From Manduca sexta (taxonomy: Eukaryota > Arthropoda > Insecta > Lepidoptera > Sphingidae), in NCBI RefSeq assembly GCF_014839805.1, contig NC_051124.1, positions 6,448,001 to 6,512,000 on the forward strand: 64,000 bases of DNA. The letters are read 5' to 3'. Positions 12,100 to 22,440 of this stretch are shown in pieces. The notes below the pieces were generated by a model. It worked only from the letters and a program-made list of their open reading frames with translations. It did not search any database and was not told the origin of the DNA. How positions within the stretch are numbered: the first letter of the stretch is position 1; each line of letters opens with the position of its first letter. The position numbers and the translations under genes were made by a program.

Positions 12100-12330
12100 A
12101 TAAAACTCAGTCTCTAAGGTCTCGTCTTCAAATCTCAGATCGGGTAAAGTGATACTTAGTTTTTCTTCTCAGTATCAGCCCGGAGTTGAAATTGTGCCCG
12201 TTATGGTGATAAGATCGCCCCCATCACGTCATGGGACGTAATATACACGGTGAAAAGTGGGTGCCATAGTTGCACGTCTACCTACTCTTTCGGGAATAAA
12301 GTGCTTGAGTGTGTATGTGTGTGTAGCAAC
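12100..12330 (+). repeat. SINE family A copy 1 (diverged head, good tail)
   Basis: The 3' half reads GTTATGGTGATAAGATCGCCCCC...CTACTCTTTCGGGAATAAAG and ends in a TG-rich tract. It matches the copies at 27745-27985 and 57903-58525. The head is worn, with only a box B-like CTTCAAATCTC. Confidence 0.5.
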
Positions 12331-12917
12331 AGTCTTATGTTCATAGTTAAAGCATAATCTTTATGTGAGACAACAATACGTTGCAACAGTAAATACCTAT
12401 TTTATTTGAAATGCATTGTTAGTTACCTAACAATAAGGTATCTTTGAACTGTAAAAATAAATGTTTTTCTGAGATTGATAAACTTAAACGAAAGGCAGGA
12501 AATGAACAAAGCCTGCGTCTGAGCCATGACTCTCTCATAGCATTCCACGATTAATGGCCCGATTAATAGTAGAGCACTCAAGCCGTTTTATGTCTCAACA
12601 GTTTTATTCTTTGTCTGTCTCTCTGTTTAACAAAAAAACAGAATTCGGTTTTATACTACCGCTTTTCACTTCATAATGACTTTTCATTTAACTTTATAAT
12701 TGTGGCTGCGGACAGCCGCTGAGGAATCTTAATTTAAAACACAAAAGAATATTTTTGCTAGATTACCCAAGAAAACTACAAGAACATATTATTTAAATGT
12801 AATTAGGTCATTCTGTGTTTAAGTGTAACTCAAAATAGAACTAGTATTTTTTATTAGTATCTCTTATAACATTGCCTCTAGAAATAACGTAGTGATCATA
12901 ATTTAAGAATACCTTCG

Positions 12918-13165
12918 AAATGAAATGAAATGAAATAATTTATTGGAACTTGTAAAATGTTATACATCATTTAGATTCCGTTAATATTAACTCTACTACC
13001 AGTTCGGAAAGCCGTTCCAACCAGAGTAGAATGAGCAAGAAACCCTGGTGTTGCTCTTTTCAAAAACAGTTTAAGGTATAAACTACAGTACATGATGCAC
13101 ATAAAAGAGAAAAATTACAATTGTTTTTATTTATTGCTGTTTAGAGCAGTTCACTTACTTGTAAA
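12918..13165 (-). repeat. LINE/SINE 3' tail with AAATG simple repeat
   Basis: GAAAT pentamers (12918-12936) run into a stretch with ACCAGTTCGGAAAGCCGTTCC and AGCAAGAAACCCTGGTG. This is a repeat tail that recurs in lepidopteran genomes as far as I recall. The orientation is inferred from the pentamer end. Confidence 0.4.
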
Positions 13166-13169
13166 ATAG

Positions 13170-15780
13170 GTAATAAAAGAAATTTCCATACGGGTGCATA
13201 ACTCTCTCAGGAATCATGAAATATAATACTTATAATATTCCTAGCAATAAGTAATAGCAAGCGAAATGGGCGGACCAGTCCACACTTCGTTGCGTACCTG
13301 GATTTCACTTACTACTATCCTCAGGTGGACCCATCAATTTGTCTATCCAGTATTCATCAATTTACATTATATTGTATATTATTTTAACTTGATACTTCCC
13401 TTAGTATGTTACTAAGAAAAACATTTTTTTAAACCTCTAAGACAAATGAGTAAGATACGCCTATAAAACGCGCTGTCTCATTTCTCCTCCATAGACAGAA
13501 TTGTGGACTAGGAATGGAAATTTGGAAATAAGAGTGCATTTATTGGGCATCCAACAAGCTTATTAACCATGTAGTATCAAGCATTAGCAATATGCCACTT
13601 TGCATTGATTTTTATGACTATGGAACCAAACATAATTAAGTGCAATTCTGTAGTGCAGACTGACAAAGTTATCGAAACCAAATTTGTCGTGCAATAATTA
13701 TACACGGAATTTGAAATTAATGATATTCAGATTATTCCTTCGATAGTCTCAGAAGACTTCCAGTCATATTTCAAGATAGCAATTCACAAGTACTGTCTAC
13801 CTAATTGTGATATTAGTCATTTAGTATTTAAATGAATTAAAAAATGTGTCCTACAAACTTTTACTTTGACGCAGCACCTCAGTTTTTTTAACTAAAAGTA
13901 TAGGCACATGCAATCATAGTTTCCTAACTAGGTACGTGTCGGAATTCGTAAAATGTTTTTGAATATTCAACGCGGAGTTAGAAGTTGAAGAGCTTATTTT
14001 AAATATTTATTCTTTTACGCTTACAAAAAACATCACCATTATATGTATAGAAAAAGGACTGTTTTTACAACTACATTCCTAAATTAAAAGTGTTAGAAAT
14101 ATGTTTTATTATAATGACTTCTTCACAGTAAACTCTAAGTTATAATTGCTCATTTTAGCTTTACACGTTAAGCATAGGTACTGAAAAATAATAACAGGTG
14201 AAATAGTTATTTGTATAGCAAATAGTTTTTATTTCAAATAGTTTTTGCTCGTGTCTCCGCCCGCGTGATTTTTTTTTTTCGGGATTAAAGTCCCGTTATA
14301 TATTTTTATGAGATAAACAGTAGCCTATGTGCTAGTCCAGATTATAATAAATTTTTCAGATTTATAATATGAAAAGTATAAATTACATCCATTGTAAAAC
14401 TAGACCATGTTATTTGTTGCAAATCCATTATGCTTGCTAGCTGGTCTTCAACAAACATTACAATGAAAGGCGCATAACACTCGTCTATAACTTGTTTACA
14501 CTCCAAAGATCGTAATCATAAATCTGTTATTGTTAATATACATTTTCACAGCTCAAAACAATGTTACGAATAAATCAGATATTCTCGAACGTTTATAGCT
14601 TACCTTTTCCTAATATTGGAATTACAAAAGCCAACACGTGCAAATCCTTGAACCGCCCTCAATAGGCACTTCAGACAAATGTATTTACACACGCAACCAC
14701 AACGGAAAATTAGATTGGTTTAGTAGTTACAACCGAAGCATAATGCTGCGAAAGCAGATGTTACAAATAATTAGCGGCTTGATGAATTCACTTTGAAGGT
14801 AAACCCCTTTGTGTTTTAAGAATCTGATTAAATTTGTGCCAGTCATGGCTTTTGTTTCAATGATGGCATTATCAGCGCGACAGCAGAATGAAATATTAAA
14901 ACAAGAATATTGTATCAGTAAAAAAAATAAATTTCAGGTTAGAAAGCGAATAAGGAGAATTTGTTTTAATTTGAGTGACAAGAAATTGACGTTCATGGTG
15001 TACTGGGTACTCATTTTATTAAAAAAATGTGGCAATGCGTTGAAATATTTCAGCGGGAGGGCGGAATATTGCCGATTACGGAAACTGACGATCACGCCTG
15101 ACACACTACGAAGAATTCTCGATGTTTTCTCGCATAATTAATAATTATAAAAAACAATTGAGAATATCTACATTTTAGAAATGACTGCAACAAATAGTAG
15201 GGGTCCAGAATACCTTCAATTCCACTTCGCAGGCACTTAAATAATGCCGTGATGGAGTCGCGTTCATCAAGTGTTGATAAGAATGGATCATTATTTTCTT
15301 CAGAATAATTTAGAGTTGAATTTAATTAAGTTGACGAAAGCAGAATGAAGGGTGTTTGCTTGTAACAGTACATATTTGGTATATATCGTAGAGCCACATT
15401 ATTTGTCCGCAGAATGAAACGACCGAATCGACAATGATACCACTGTCTCACCGAGAACCCACGTAGAATAAACAGTTTTGCTGTTCAGGTGGTCAGTGCA
15501 TATATTAATATTTCAAAAATATTCATGTAAATCCGTACACCGTTTCGTAAAGATCAACAACTTATCCATATACAATATGTAGGTATGTAAAGCAAATGAT
15601 TCTTTCCTTCGATTTTGTTTTATAAGATTAATAATTATTGGAATTAATCTTTACCATTATTTTCTCCCTTGCTAGAAACCCAAGTATATTTAATATATAG
15701 TTATAGATACTTAATTTATTTTATTACTATACATTTTTAAATACGGCTACATTTTATTAAACTAAATATGATGAAATAAT
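13170..15780. other. Non-coding; one 110-codon frame judged doubtful
   Basis: A plus-strand frame at 14809-15141 begins MCFKNLIKFVPVMAFVSM, superficially signal-like, but it has no recognisable domain or partner exon. A fragment with CTCCGCCCGCGTGA near 14251 resembles a Helitron 3' end but lacks a clean terminus. Confidence 0.4.
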
Positions 15781-15829
15781 TCATACTTACGTTAAAATCT
15801 CATCCAACAATTTATTAATTAATAAATTA

Positions 15830-16140
15830 ATTACAAAACACTATCACACCCGCGTCACATCCATACACAATAACCACAGTCCGAAAGTCGCGTGAAGTGC
15901 GAACGCGGCGCGAACAAAGCGCGAATATGGTCACGAGTAAGTGCGAGGAAAACTGCGGAAAAGTTGTGCGAGTGGCATGTTGTAGGAGCGGCGAAGGCGG
16001 CTTGCGGCGCGGCGTCTGGCGCGCTACTAGCCGCGGCCCGGGCTTGCGCCGCCCGGGGCGCGCCCACGACCGAGCCGAGAGCCGCTCGCAGCTTTCAGCT
16101 TCATCCCACAGCCTCCGAAACATTCTTCACAGTGCGTGAT
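15830..16140. promoter_or_regulatory. GC- and CpG-rich island, possible promoter/first exon
   Basis: About 300 bases very rich in CGCG words in an otherwise AT-rich region. No recognisable protein is encoded; frames are open on both strands only because GC-rich DNA lacks stops. Consensus GTAAGT donors face both ways: plus strand at 15937-15942, and minus strand as ACTTAC at 15785-15790, the latter after an AT-rich UTR-like stretch. I take it as a promoter or first exon of a gene whose other exons lie elsewhere; the orientation is undecided. Confidence 0.4.
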
Positions 16141-16144
16141 AAGT

Positions 16145-17625
16145 GTACACAATGTTTTAGCACCCCGTAGTATCGCCGTAATTCGGTAATAATCTGTGTA
16201 GTTAAATCGTAGAAGATTTCGTATTCATTACACGTGGCGATACGCTTGCATCTTAATCGTATTAGGGAATGAAGAGTTAGATTTCAAAGCAAAATTTATT
16301 TTATAAATTCGCTAAATATTAAATTTAATTGCATTAAATATTTACGTGGGAATCTCCAGGTAATACTAGAGCGGAATCTTCACGAGATTGTTACTCTTAT
16401 TTAGACAATTTCGCTTTCGAAACACAAAATGCAAATACACGGGTACATTTATAAAGTGGGCACCTTCGTGAATTCAAACTGTATTTCTCAGTCGAGTATT
16501 CTGTCACAGCAATAAAGTAGTAAGAGCAAAAGCCACGGCAGAACACGTGCCATATTCGCGCTCAAAATTCAATGCACACTTTCGTTTTTATCATTTGTGT
16601 GTTTAAATTTTTGTCTGGATATCATTTTACTAAATAAAAACTTTTACTAATTACCTATCCACGGTGATTTAATACGCATTATTTATCAGGGAATGTATGG
16701 AGTAACCAATATAGGTATATCATACATAGTTACCGAATTAATGTAATGTTTTCTCTATGATATTTATCATAAAACCGTTTTAAACTACCTGGATTAACGT
16801 ACAAAATATAATATTTTAAGAATAACATATTTCTTTAAAAATATACAAATTCGTGGACGCTAATACTATATATTACACGCTTATTACATTTGAATATCCC
16901 TTTGTATGTTCTATAATGTGAATGTGTATGATCTATAATAAAAATGTCGAAGCTATAAAAGCTAATATAAATATTTTTTATTTTATCATCTAGTTATTTT
17001 CCAACATAAAACAAATAATTTTAAATATTCGCACTTAGACGTAATTTAAGAATACAAATCCAATAAACTTTGATGGCCTCAACATTAAAAGGGAGGCAGA
17101 TAATTTCTGATATTTCATAAGAAAAAATGTAAAACAAAAATAAACAGAAACAAGAAGTCTAATTTAAAAAAAAGTCATTAATATGTTATCCAATGTAATA
17201 ATATTCTTGGATGCAGAAACTTTTGTGGGGAGTGAAACTTTTTTAATTATGTTGCCTTGCTTTCGATATCGGTTTTCATTATTAGTTTAACCAATTTGGC
17301 GGGTACCGGAATCTCGAGATATACTTCAAACGTCAGGCTTCTGTTGAAATCCGCAATATTATGTTTCTATAAAAGGTCTATACAGAATTTTAATGGCCTT
17401 ACGAGCGCCTTTATGTAAATGAAAGAGATTTTCTGTAGACAAATTTGCACAAAGGATAATCATTGAGTATGTTAAAAATTTCACATGGAGAGCTATACCG
17501 TCGTGTCAGTACAAAATTGAAATTTAAGACATACAGTTCGTGAATTCGTTTTTATAGATTAATCGGCCTTGACTACAATGTTTTGTTAAATTTAAAGCCG
17601 ATATGCAATCGATTTTTTTTTATTG
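16145..17625. other. Non-coding flank of the GC-rich island
   Basis: AT-rich. No coding exon with a plausible reading frame and splice sites was seen, so the island's gene is not resolved in this direction. Confidence 0.4.
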
Positions 17626-17629
17626 CTTT

Positions 17630-17915
17630 GAATGACGAGACGAGCTTTCCGTTCGCCTGATACTAAGCGATAGCACCGCCCATAAACAGCAGAAACACCT
17701 TGAATAACAAAGTATTGTTTGGTATTCCGCTGCGCTCGCCATCCTGAGACATGAGGTGTTGTCTTATTATGTCCAGTAGTTACACTAACTACAATATCCT
17801 TCAAACCGGAAGGATATTGTAGTTAGTGTAACTAGATACATCAGTGACTACACACTGCAGCTTGGCGGCAGAAACATACATTGTGGTGATACCTACCCAG
17901 GCGGATGCTCACATA
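17630..17915 (+). repeat. Dispersed repeat (family D) carrying an inverted duplication
   Basis: Contains CTTTCCGTTCGCCTGATA, CGCCCATAAACAGCAGAAAC, GCGCTCGCCATCCTGAGACA and GGCGGCAGAAA...CTACCCAGGCGGA. These words are familiar from lepidopteran repeat tails. The family name is not known to me. The hairpin at 17778-17833 interrupts it. Confidence 0.5.
17778..17833. repeat. Perfect 25-bp hairpin with 6-base loop
   Basis: Arms 17778-17802 and 17809-17833 are exact reverse complements around AAACCG. The left arm reads as native family D sequence, and the right arm looks like an inserted inverted copy. Confidence 0.95.
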
Positions 17916-18990
17916 TAAGAAATCATTTTTTTTTATATCAACATTATATGACCATTGTTCCATTACCAAAGCAAATTATGTTATCTTTCCATTTTTCTAA
18001 TGACGAAGACCCAAATCACACGTTTCATGCGAGTAAAAGCGGTAACTAAAACCAAGTAATACAAGTATGTCATTGCGAATTCACAACTATTTTGTACTAG
18101 TAAGTGAATGTGTATTTCTTTGCACTAAATTACGAATTGGTCAATTTTCATATAGGATTTCAAAACCAAAGATTTTAAATTACGACGTAGATAGAGTAGA
18201 AAAGTATGAAAGTTTACAGTTCTCGGTACTCGATTATTGCTGAATACATTTAAAATATTGGTTTCGAACTTCCCTTTAACACAGACGGCTTCGCAGGCAG
18301 AAACTATTCAGAAATAAATCACTTACTGAGCGTATTCAATAGGTCCAGGTAGAGGGCACAATTACGCAGCTTTAATTACTGTAAAAGGGCACAAAGCCAA
18401 TTATGACGGCCAAAAACATAATAAAAATGTAAATTGCCAATCATATTGTCGACGGCCAACATTGTGGATTCGATTCGCAAGAGCGTCGTCAAAATATTTT
18501 ATGTGCCACCGCATTTGACGAAAATACACAATTATACAGTGCAATAAACATCGACACGTAAACGAAATTGTGATTGAAAATTTTGGAGTTAATATTAATT
18601 AACAATATTGCATTACCTGCTTTCTTGATTTAATATTTATAATTTTACCATTTAAAACATTTGGGCAGATTGCATTCCCTTTTTTAATTTGACTGTGAAG
18701 TGAAAAGTCCAATGAGAAATGATGATCAGTCAGAACATAATAAATGAATAATTCATTCAAATAATTGAAACCCATAAACTGTTATTCACTAATTAGAACT
18801 CTTTGTTTTGTAAAAGCAGACCACAGTTAATATAAACGTTTATTCATGCTGATACGATTTGGTTTCCATTTAAATCACACTATAGTAGTGTTAATTAACT
18901 TAATGTTATAATTAATACCTAGTCTTGCCATAAATATTGTAATAAAGAAAAAAGAAAATTGTTAACTGCAAATAACATTTATTACTTTTA

Positions 18991-20205
18991 CAGTGTGTCA
19001 GTTTAATACATAAATATAAAACAATTAAAAATATAAAAAGCTTATTCGAAGTGGTCTCCATTGGCTGCAATACAGTCCTTTAAACGATGAGGCCAGTTAT
19101 CAATAGAAGCACGCACTCTTTCCATGGGAAAATTCTTCACTGCCAATCGTATAGATTGTTTTAGGGACTCCAAATTATCATGGCGTTTAGAGCAAGCTGT
19201 ACTCTCTAAAACTGACCACAAATCATAATCCAGCGGATTAAGATCGGGACTAGACGACGGCCAGTCTTCAGCTCTGATGAAGTCCGAAACGTTCGATTCC
19301 AACCAAGACTGCGTGGACCGAGCTTTATGACCCGGCGCCGAGTCTTGCTGGAAGGACCATACTTGGTTATTGAACATGGTGATGTTAAGGGGCTTAACTA
19401 CCTTCTCAAGAATGGTATCTTGATACACTTGTGCCGATGTTTTGATACCTTTTTCACAAAAATATGGCTCAGTCACTCCTTCATAGCTAACACCCCACCA
19501 AACCATCACTGAAGTCGGATAATGTCCACGTTGCACTCTGTCGACTAATTGGGAAGCTTCCTTAGAGCTTTGAGCATAAATACGGTCATTTTGTTTGTTA
19601 AAATGTTGCTCAATTGTAAAAATTTTCTCATCCGTAAACAAAATTTTTCTGTGACCTCCCTTTGCGTACCGCTTCAGTAGTTGTTTCGATTTTACCACCC
19701 TATTCTTCTTTAAATTATCAGTTAAGAAATGGCCAGTGCGTCTCTTATAGGCTGCAAGTCCTAAGTCATCTTTTAAAATACGCGACATGGTTCTAGGTGC
19801 TATCTTCATTTCCCGAGATAAAATCTTTTGCTTTCGGACAGGATTTCTTCGAATTCTTTCCCTTACTGCTTTGACCACCTTTTTCGTACGAACACTACGT
19901 GGACGGCCAGATCTTTTTCTGTCACAAACAGAGGAGGTCTCATTGTACCTATTAATAGCCCGGTACACAAACATTTTACTAATACCAAGTGTATGGAGAG
20001 TTTTAAAAATTGCATTTGGCTCCATACCTACTTTGTGTAATGCTATCACAGCGATTCGGTTCTCTTTATCACCCCACACCATTTTAATATCGCAAAATAT
20101 TTTACAATGTATTGGCGCCAAAATGAGAAAACACAATGAACAATCGTATAAAAATGACAGATTCGAAATTCAAATGTAATATTTTTTTATAATTAAGTGT
20201 AACAG
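18991..20205 (-). mobile_element. maT-like (DD37D) transposon carrying the transposase
   Basis: The proposed ends are a CAGTGTGTCAGTTTAA-type left terminus preceded by TA (18989-18990) and a right terminus ending AACAG followed by TA (20206-20207). A TA target duplication is what Tc1/mariner elements make. The two ends match only about 10 of 17 positions after gaps, so the boundaries are tentative. The length, 1.2 kb, is typical for a mariner-class element with one ORF. Confidence 0.6.
19042..20082 (-). CDS. Mariner-type transposase, DD37D (maT-like), uninterrupted
   Basis: Cut-and-paste transposase of the Tc1/mariner superfamily, 346 residues from the ATG at 20082, the normal family length. 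The frame stays open 18 codons further upstream, but that extension looks unrelated to the family. The N-terminus carries a helix-turn-helix region (about 1-50), a GRPR linker (59-62) and a second DNA-binding region (about 65-120). The catalytic triad is Asp151 (ILFTDEKIF), Asp247 (FQQDSAPGHKA) and Asp285 (SPDLNPLDYDLW). Exactly 37 residues separate the second and third Asp, which places it in the DD37D (maT) group known from silkworm and other insects and outside DD34D mariners or DD34E Tc1 elements. No stop or frameshift interrupts it, so the insertion may be young. Whether it is active cannot be judged, because the putative inverted repeats are imperfect. Confidence 0.9.
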   Translation of the reverse strand: MVWGDKENRIAVIALHKVGMEPNAIFKTLHTLGISKMFVYRAINRYNETSSVCDRKRSGRPRSVRTKKVVKAVRERIRRNPVRKQKILSREMKIAPRTMSRILKDDLGLAAYKRRTGHFLTDNLKKNRVVKSKQLLKRYAKGGHRKILFTDEKIFTIEQHFNKQNDRIYAQSSKEASQLVDRVQRGHYPTSVMVWWGVSYEGVTEPYFCEKGIKTSAQVYQDTILEKVVKPLNITMFNNQVWSFQQDSAPGHKARSTQSWLESNVSDFIRAEDWPSSSPDLNPLDYDLWSVLESTACSKRHDNLESLKQSIRLAVKNFPMERVRASIDNWPHRLKDCIAANGDHFE

Positions 20206-20209
20206 TATT

Positions 20210-22088
20210 TATGGCCAGACTAAGTATATGAGTAGTCTGTGATAGTCAGCTAAGTGAAAATGATTATATTTATTCAGCACAAAAGGTATATATTTTGATG
20301 GTACTAATAACTATAATATCTTTGAACAAGTTTTAATACATTTGACACGCCACTAAATGATGATTAAATTGTAAAATGTGGGTCACTAGATAGGTCTTTA
20401 ATTTGATAGTTCACTTCTGAACTTTATTTAGAAATGTCTGATCTCAAACCACTTAATTTCTCGTATAAATAACAATATTGTGTTTATTGCTTAATTTTAA
20501 GCACTAAAAATTGCGTGTGTGCCATTTTTTATATTAATTAATGGATATTTTTTGTAAAGTCAGAATACCTTCACAAAAATCCATTAATATACTAAAATTA
20601 CTACTAAAAGCTTTGAAATCATACTTAAACAGGCATGGACATAATAAATGGGCCAAGTAACAAAGCCCGTGTGATGATAGCACACTACAGTAATACATTT
20701 TTTATCCTTCTGGCCTCTCTCGTAGACACGGCATTGTCTTGTTGCGCTATCCTTGTTAGAACTACCTTTATAAGCGGCCCTTTTTGTAATTGCTTAATTG
20801 CAACAATAATTAAATTATTGTTACATCTTTTTTAATAAGTCTCTAAATACAGAGAGAGCCAATTTTGTATAAATACCTTTTATTTCCAAAATGCAAGATA
20901 AACTTCAGTTTTTAATTTGATATTTTATTTATTTCATCATAATAACTACTATTTCATTGTTACTGATAAAAGTGGGACAAGAAAGCAATCGTGTAGACTT
21001 CTCATTACTGTCACTCAGCGGTAACTATAGTAAGCAAAATTGATGTTCAGCAGGGCTTTAATACGAAACCGTATTCAATTTCAATTGTACGCATTAAAAG
21101 CTGTAAAGGATGTACCCGCGCTCTCTATATTGTGTTCTGCGGTAAAAGCGCTCACTTTGATACTAACAGCGCGTTATTAACCGCCGTATTCGGCGACGTA
21201 CAAGTACGCAGATTAATGCTTTCACACCACATTTTATGGAGTTATTATGGAGTTACACAGCATGTAGTACCCACGGTGATGTTACTAAACAAACTTTCGC
21301 AGTGTTGAATCAAACGCGCCTTTGAATTAACATCGATGAAGATACCGAGCGAATATTTCTGTTTGATGTTTTGTTTGTGTAATATTAAAAATAACGTTTC
21401 AGTATTGTAAACTATGGTTCACTCGGATCAAAAATATTAAAGTGATGTTTATAAAAAAATCTCTTTCATTATTGACCACGGTTACGAATGATACACACCT
21501 AAATCATTCCAGTAATGAACGAATGAAACGCGTCAATTTCAACGAATTGGACACAGTACTAAATAGTGAAAAGGGCAGAATTTTTTGGAGTCCTATAAAT
21601 AAATGGACGTTTGGAATGCCGTATTGTACGGAACGGCGAAATAAAATCCCGATAATTTAAAAAATAGAGCAATAGCACAACATTTTATCTCTCAGCCTCG
21701 GATCCATTAATCCAAATGTCCGTGCCCGATCACGTTCAATGCCAATTGGATTTTTTCTTTTCTTTGGCTATAAACGCCTAAGTGCACAGATCCTGCCATC
21801 TGTAGAAATTTCTACCAACAAAATGCCTTTACTGCTTCGGACCTCTTTTTCCTTAATTGAGATGTTTCTGTTTTGTTCCTTATAAGTTATTCACTGAACA
21901 TCAAATTATAAATCTTTTAATTGAGGGTTTACATACAGTCAATGACATGTTTATAAATTCTTACTTATAATATATTCTCCTACTTTATGTTAGTCACATA
22001 ACCCCTACCTAATTAAGCTCTTTGAATATAATGATTGGTATTGTTTTTAAATAAGGCCAACAAAAATTCGAGAACAATGTCGGTAATG
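20210..22088. other. Non-coding
   Basis: Only short frames. Some moderately GC-rich words at 21115-21215 (TGTACCCGCGCTCTC, AACCGCCGTATTCGGCGACG). No assignment. Confidence 0.45.
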
Positions 22089-22100
22089 AAGATGTCTTAT

Positions 22101-22428
22101 AATGAATAATAATATCAGCCTTGTATTATATACTGTCTCACTGTTGGGCATGAGTCTCCTCTACTACTGAGAGGGATTAGGCCTTAGTCCACCACGCTAG
22201 CCTATTGCGGATTGGTAGACTTCACACACCCTCGAAATTCCTATAGAGAACTCCCCAGGCATACAGGTTTCCTCACGATGTTTTCCTTCACCGTTAAAGT
22301 AAGTTATAATTCACAAATAATACACACATAATTATAGAAAAGTTAGAGATGTGTGTTCTTGGGATTTGAACCTGCGGACATTCTTCTCGGCAGTCCGTTC
22401 CACAACCAACTAGGCTATTGCCGCTTGA
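22101..22428 (-). repeat. SINE family C, full-length, with target duplication
   Basis: Antisense full-length copy: tail at about 22115-22200, box B as GGATTTGAACC near 22359, and head ending CTAGGCTATTGCCGC at 22411-22424. The 12-bp direct repeat AAGATGTCTTAT flanks it at 22089-22100 and 22429-22440. This shows insertion by target-primed reverse transcription and fixes both ends. Confidence 0.85.
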
Positions 22429-22440
22429 AAGATGTCTTAT

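Noticed and set aside
15827..16170. Overlapping 70-98 codon frames on both strands of the GC-rich island
   Set aside because: GC-rich DNA has few stops. The translations are low-complexity Ala/Arg strings in several frames at once, with no domain.
19327..20179. Plus-strand frames of 61-130 codons opposite the transposase
   Set aside because: They are antisense shadows of the well-supported transposase reading frame.
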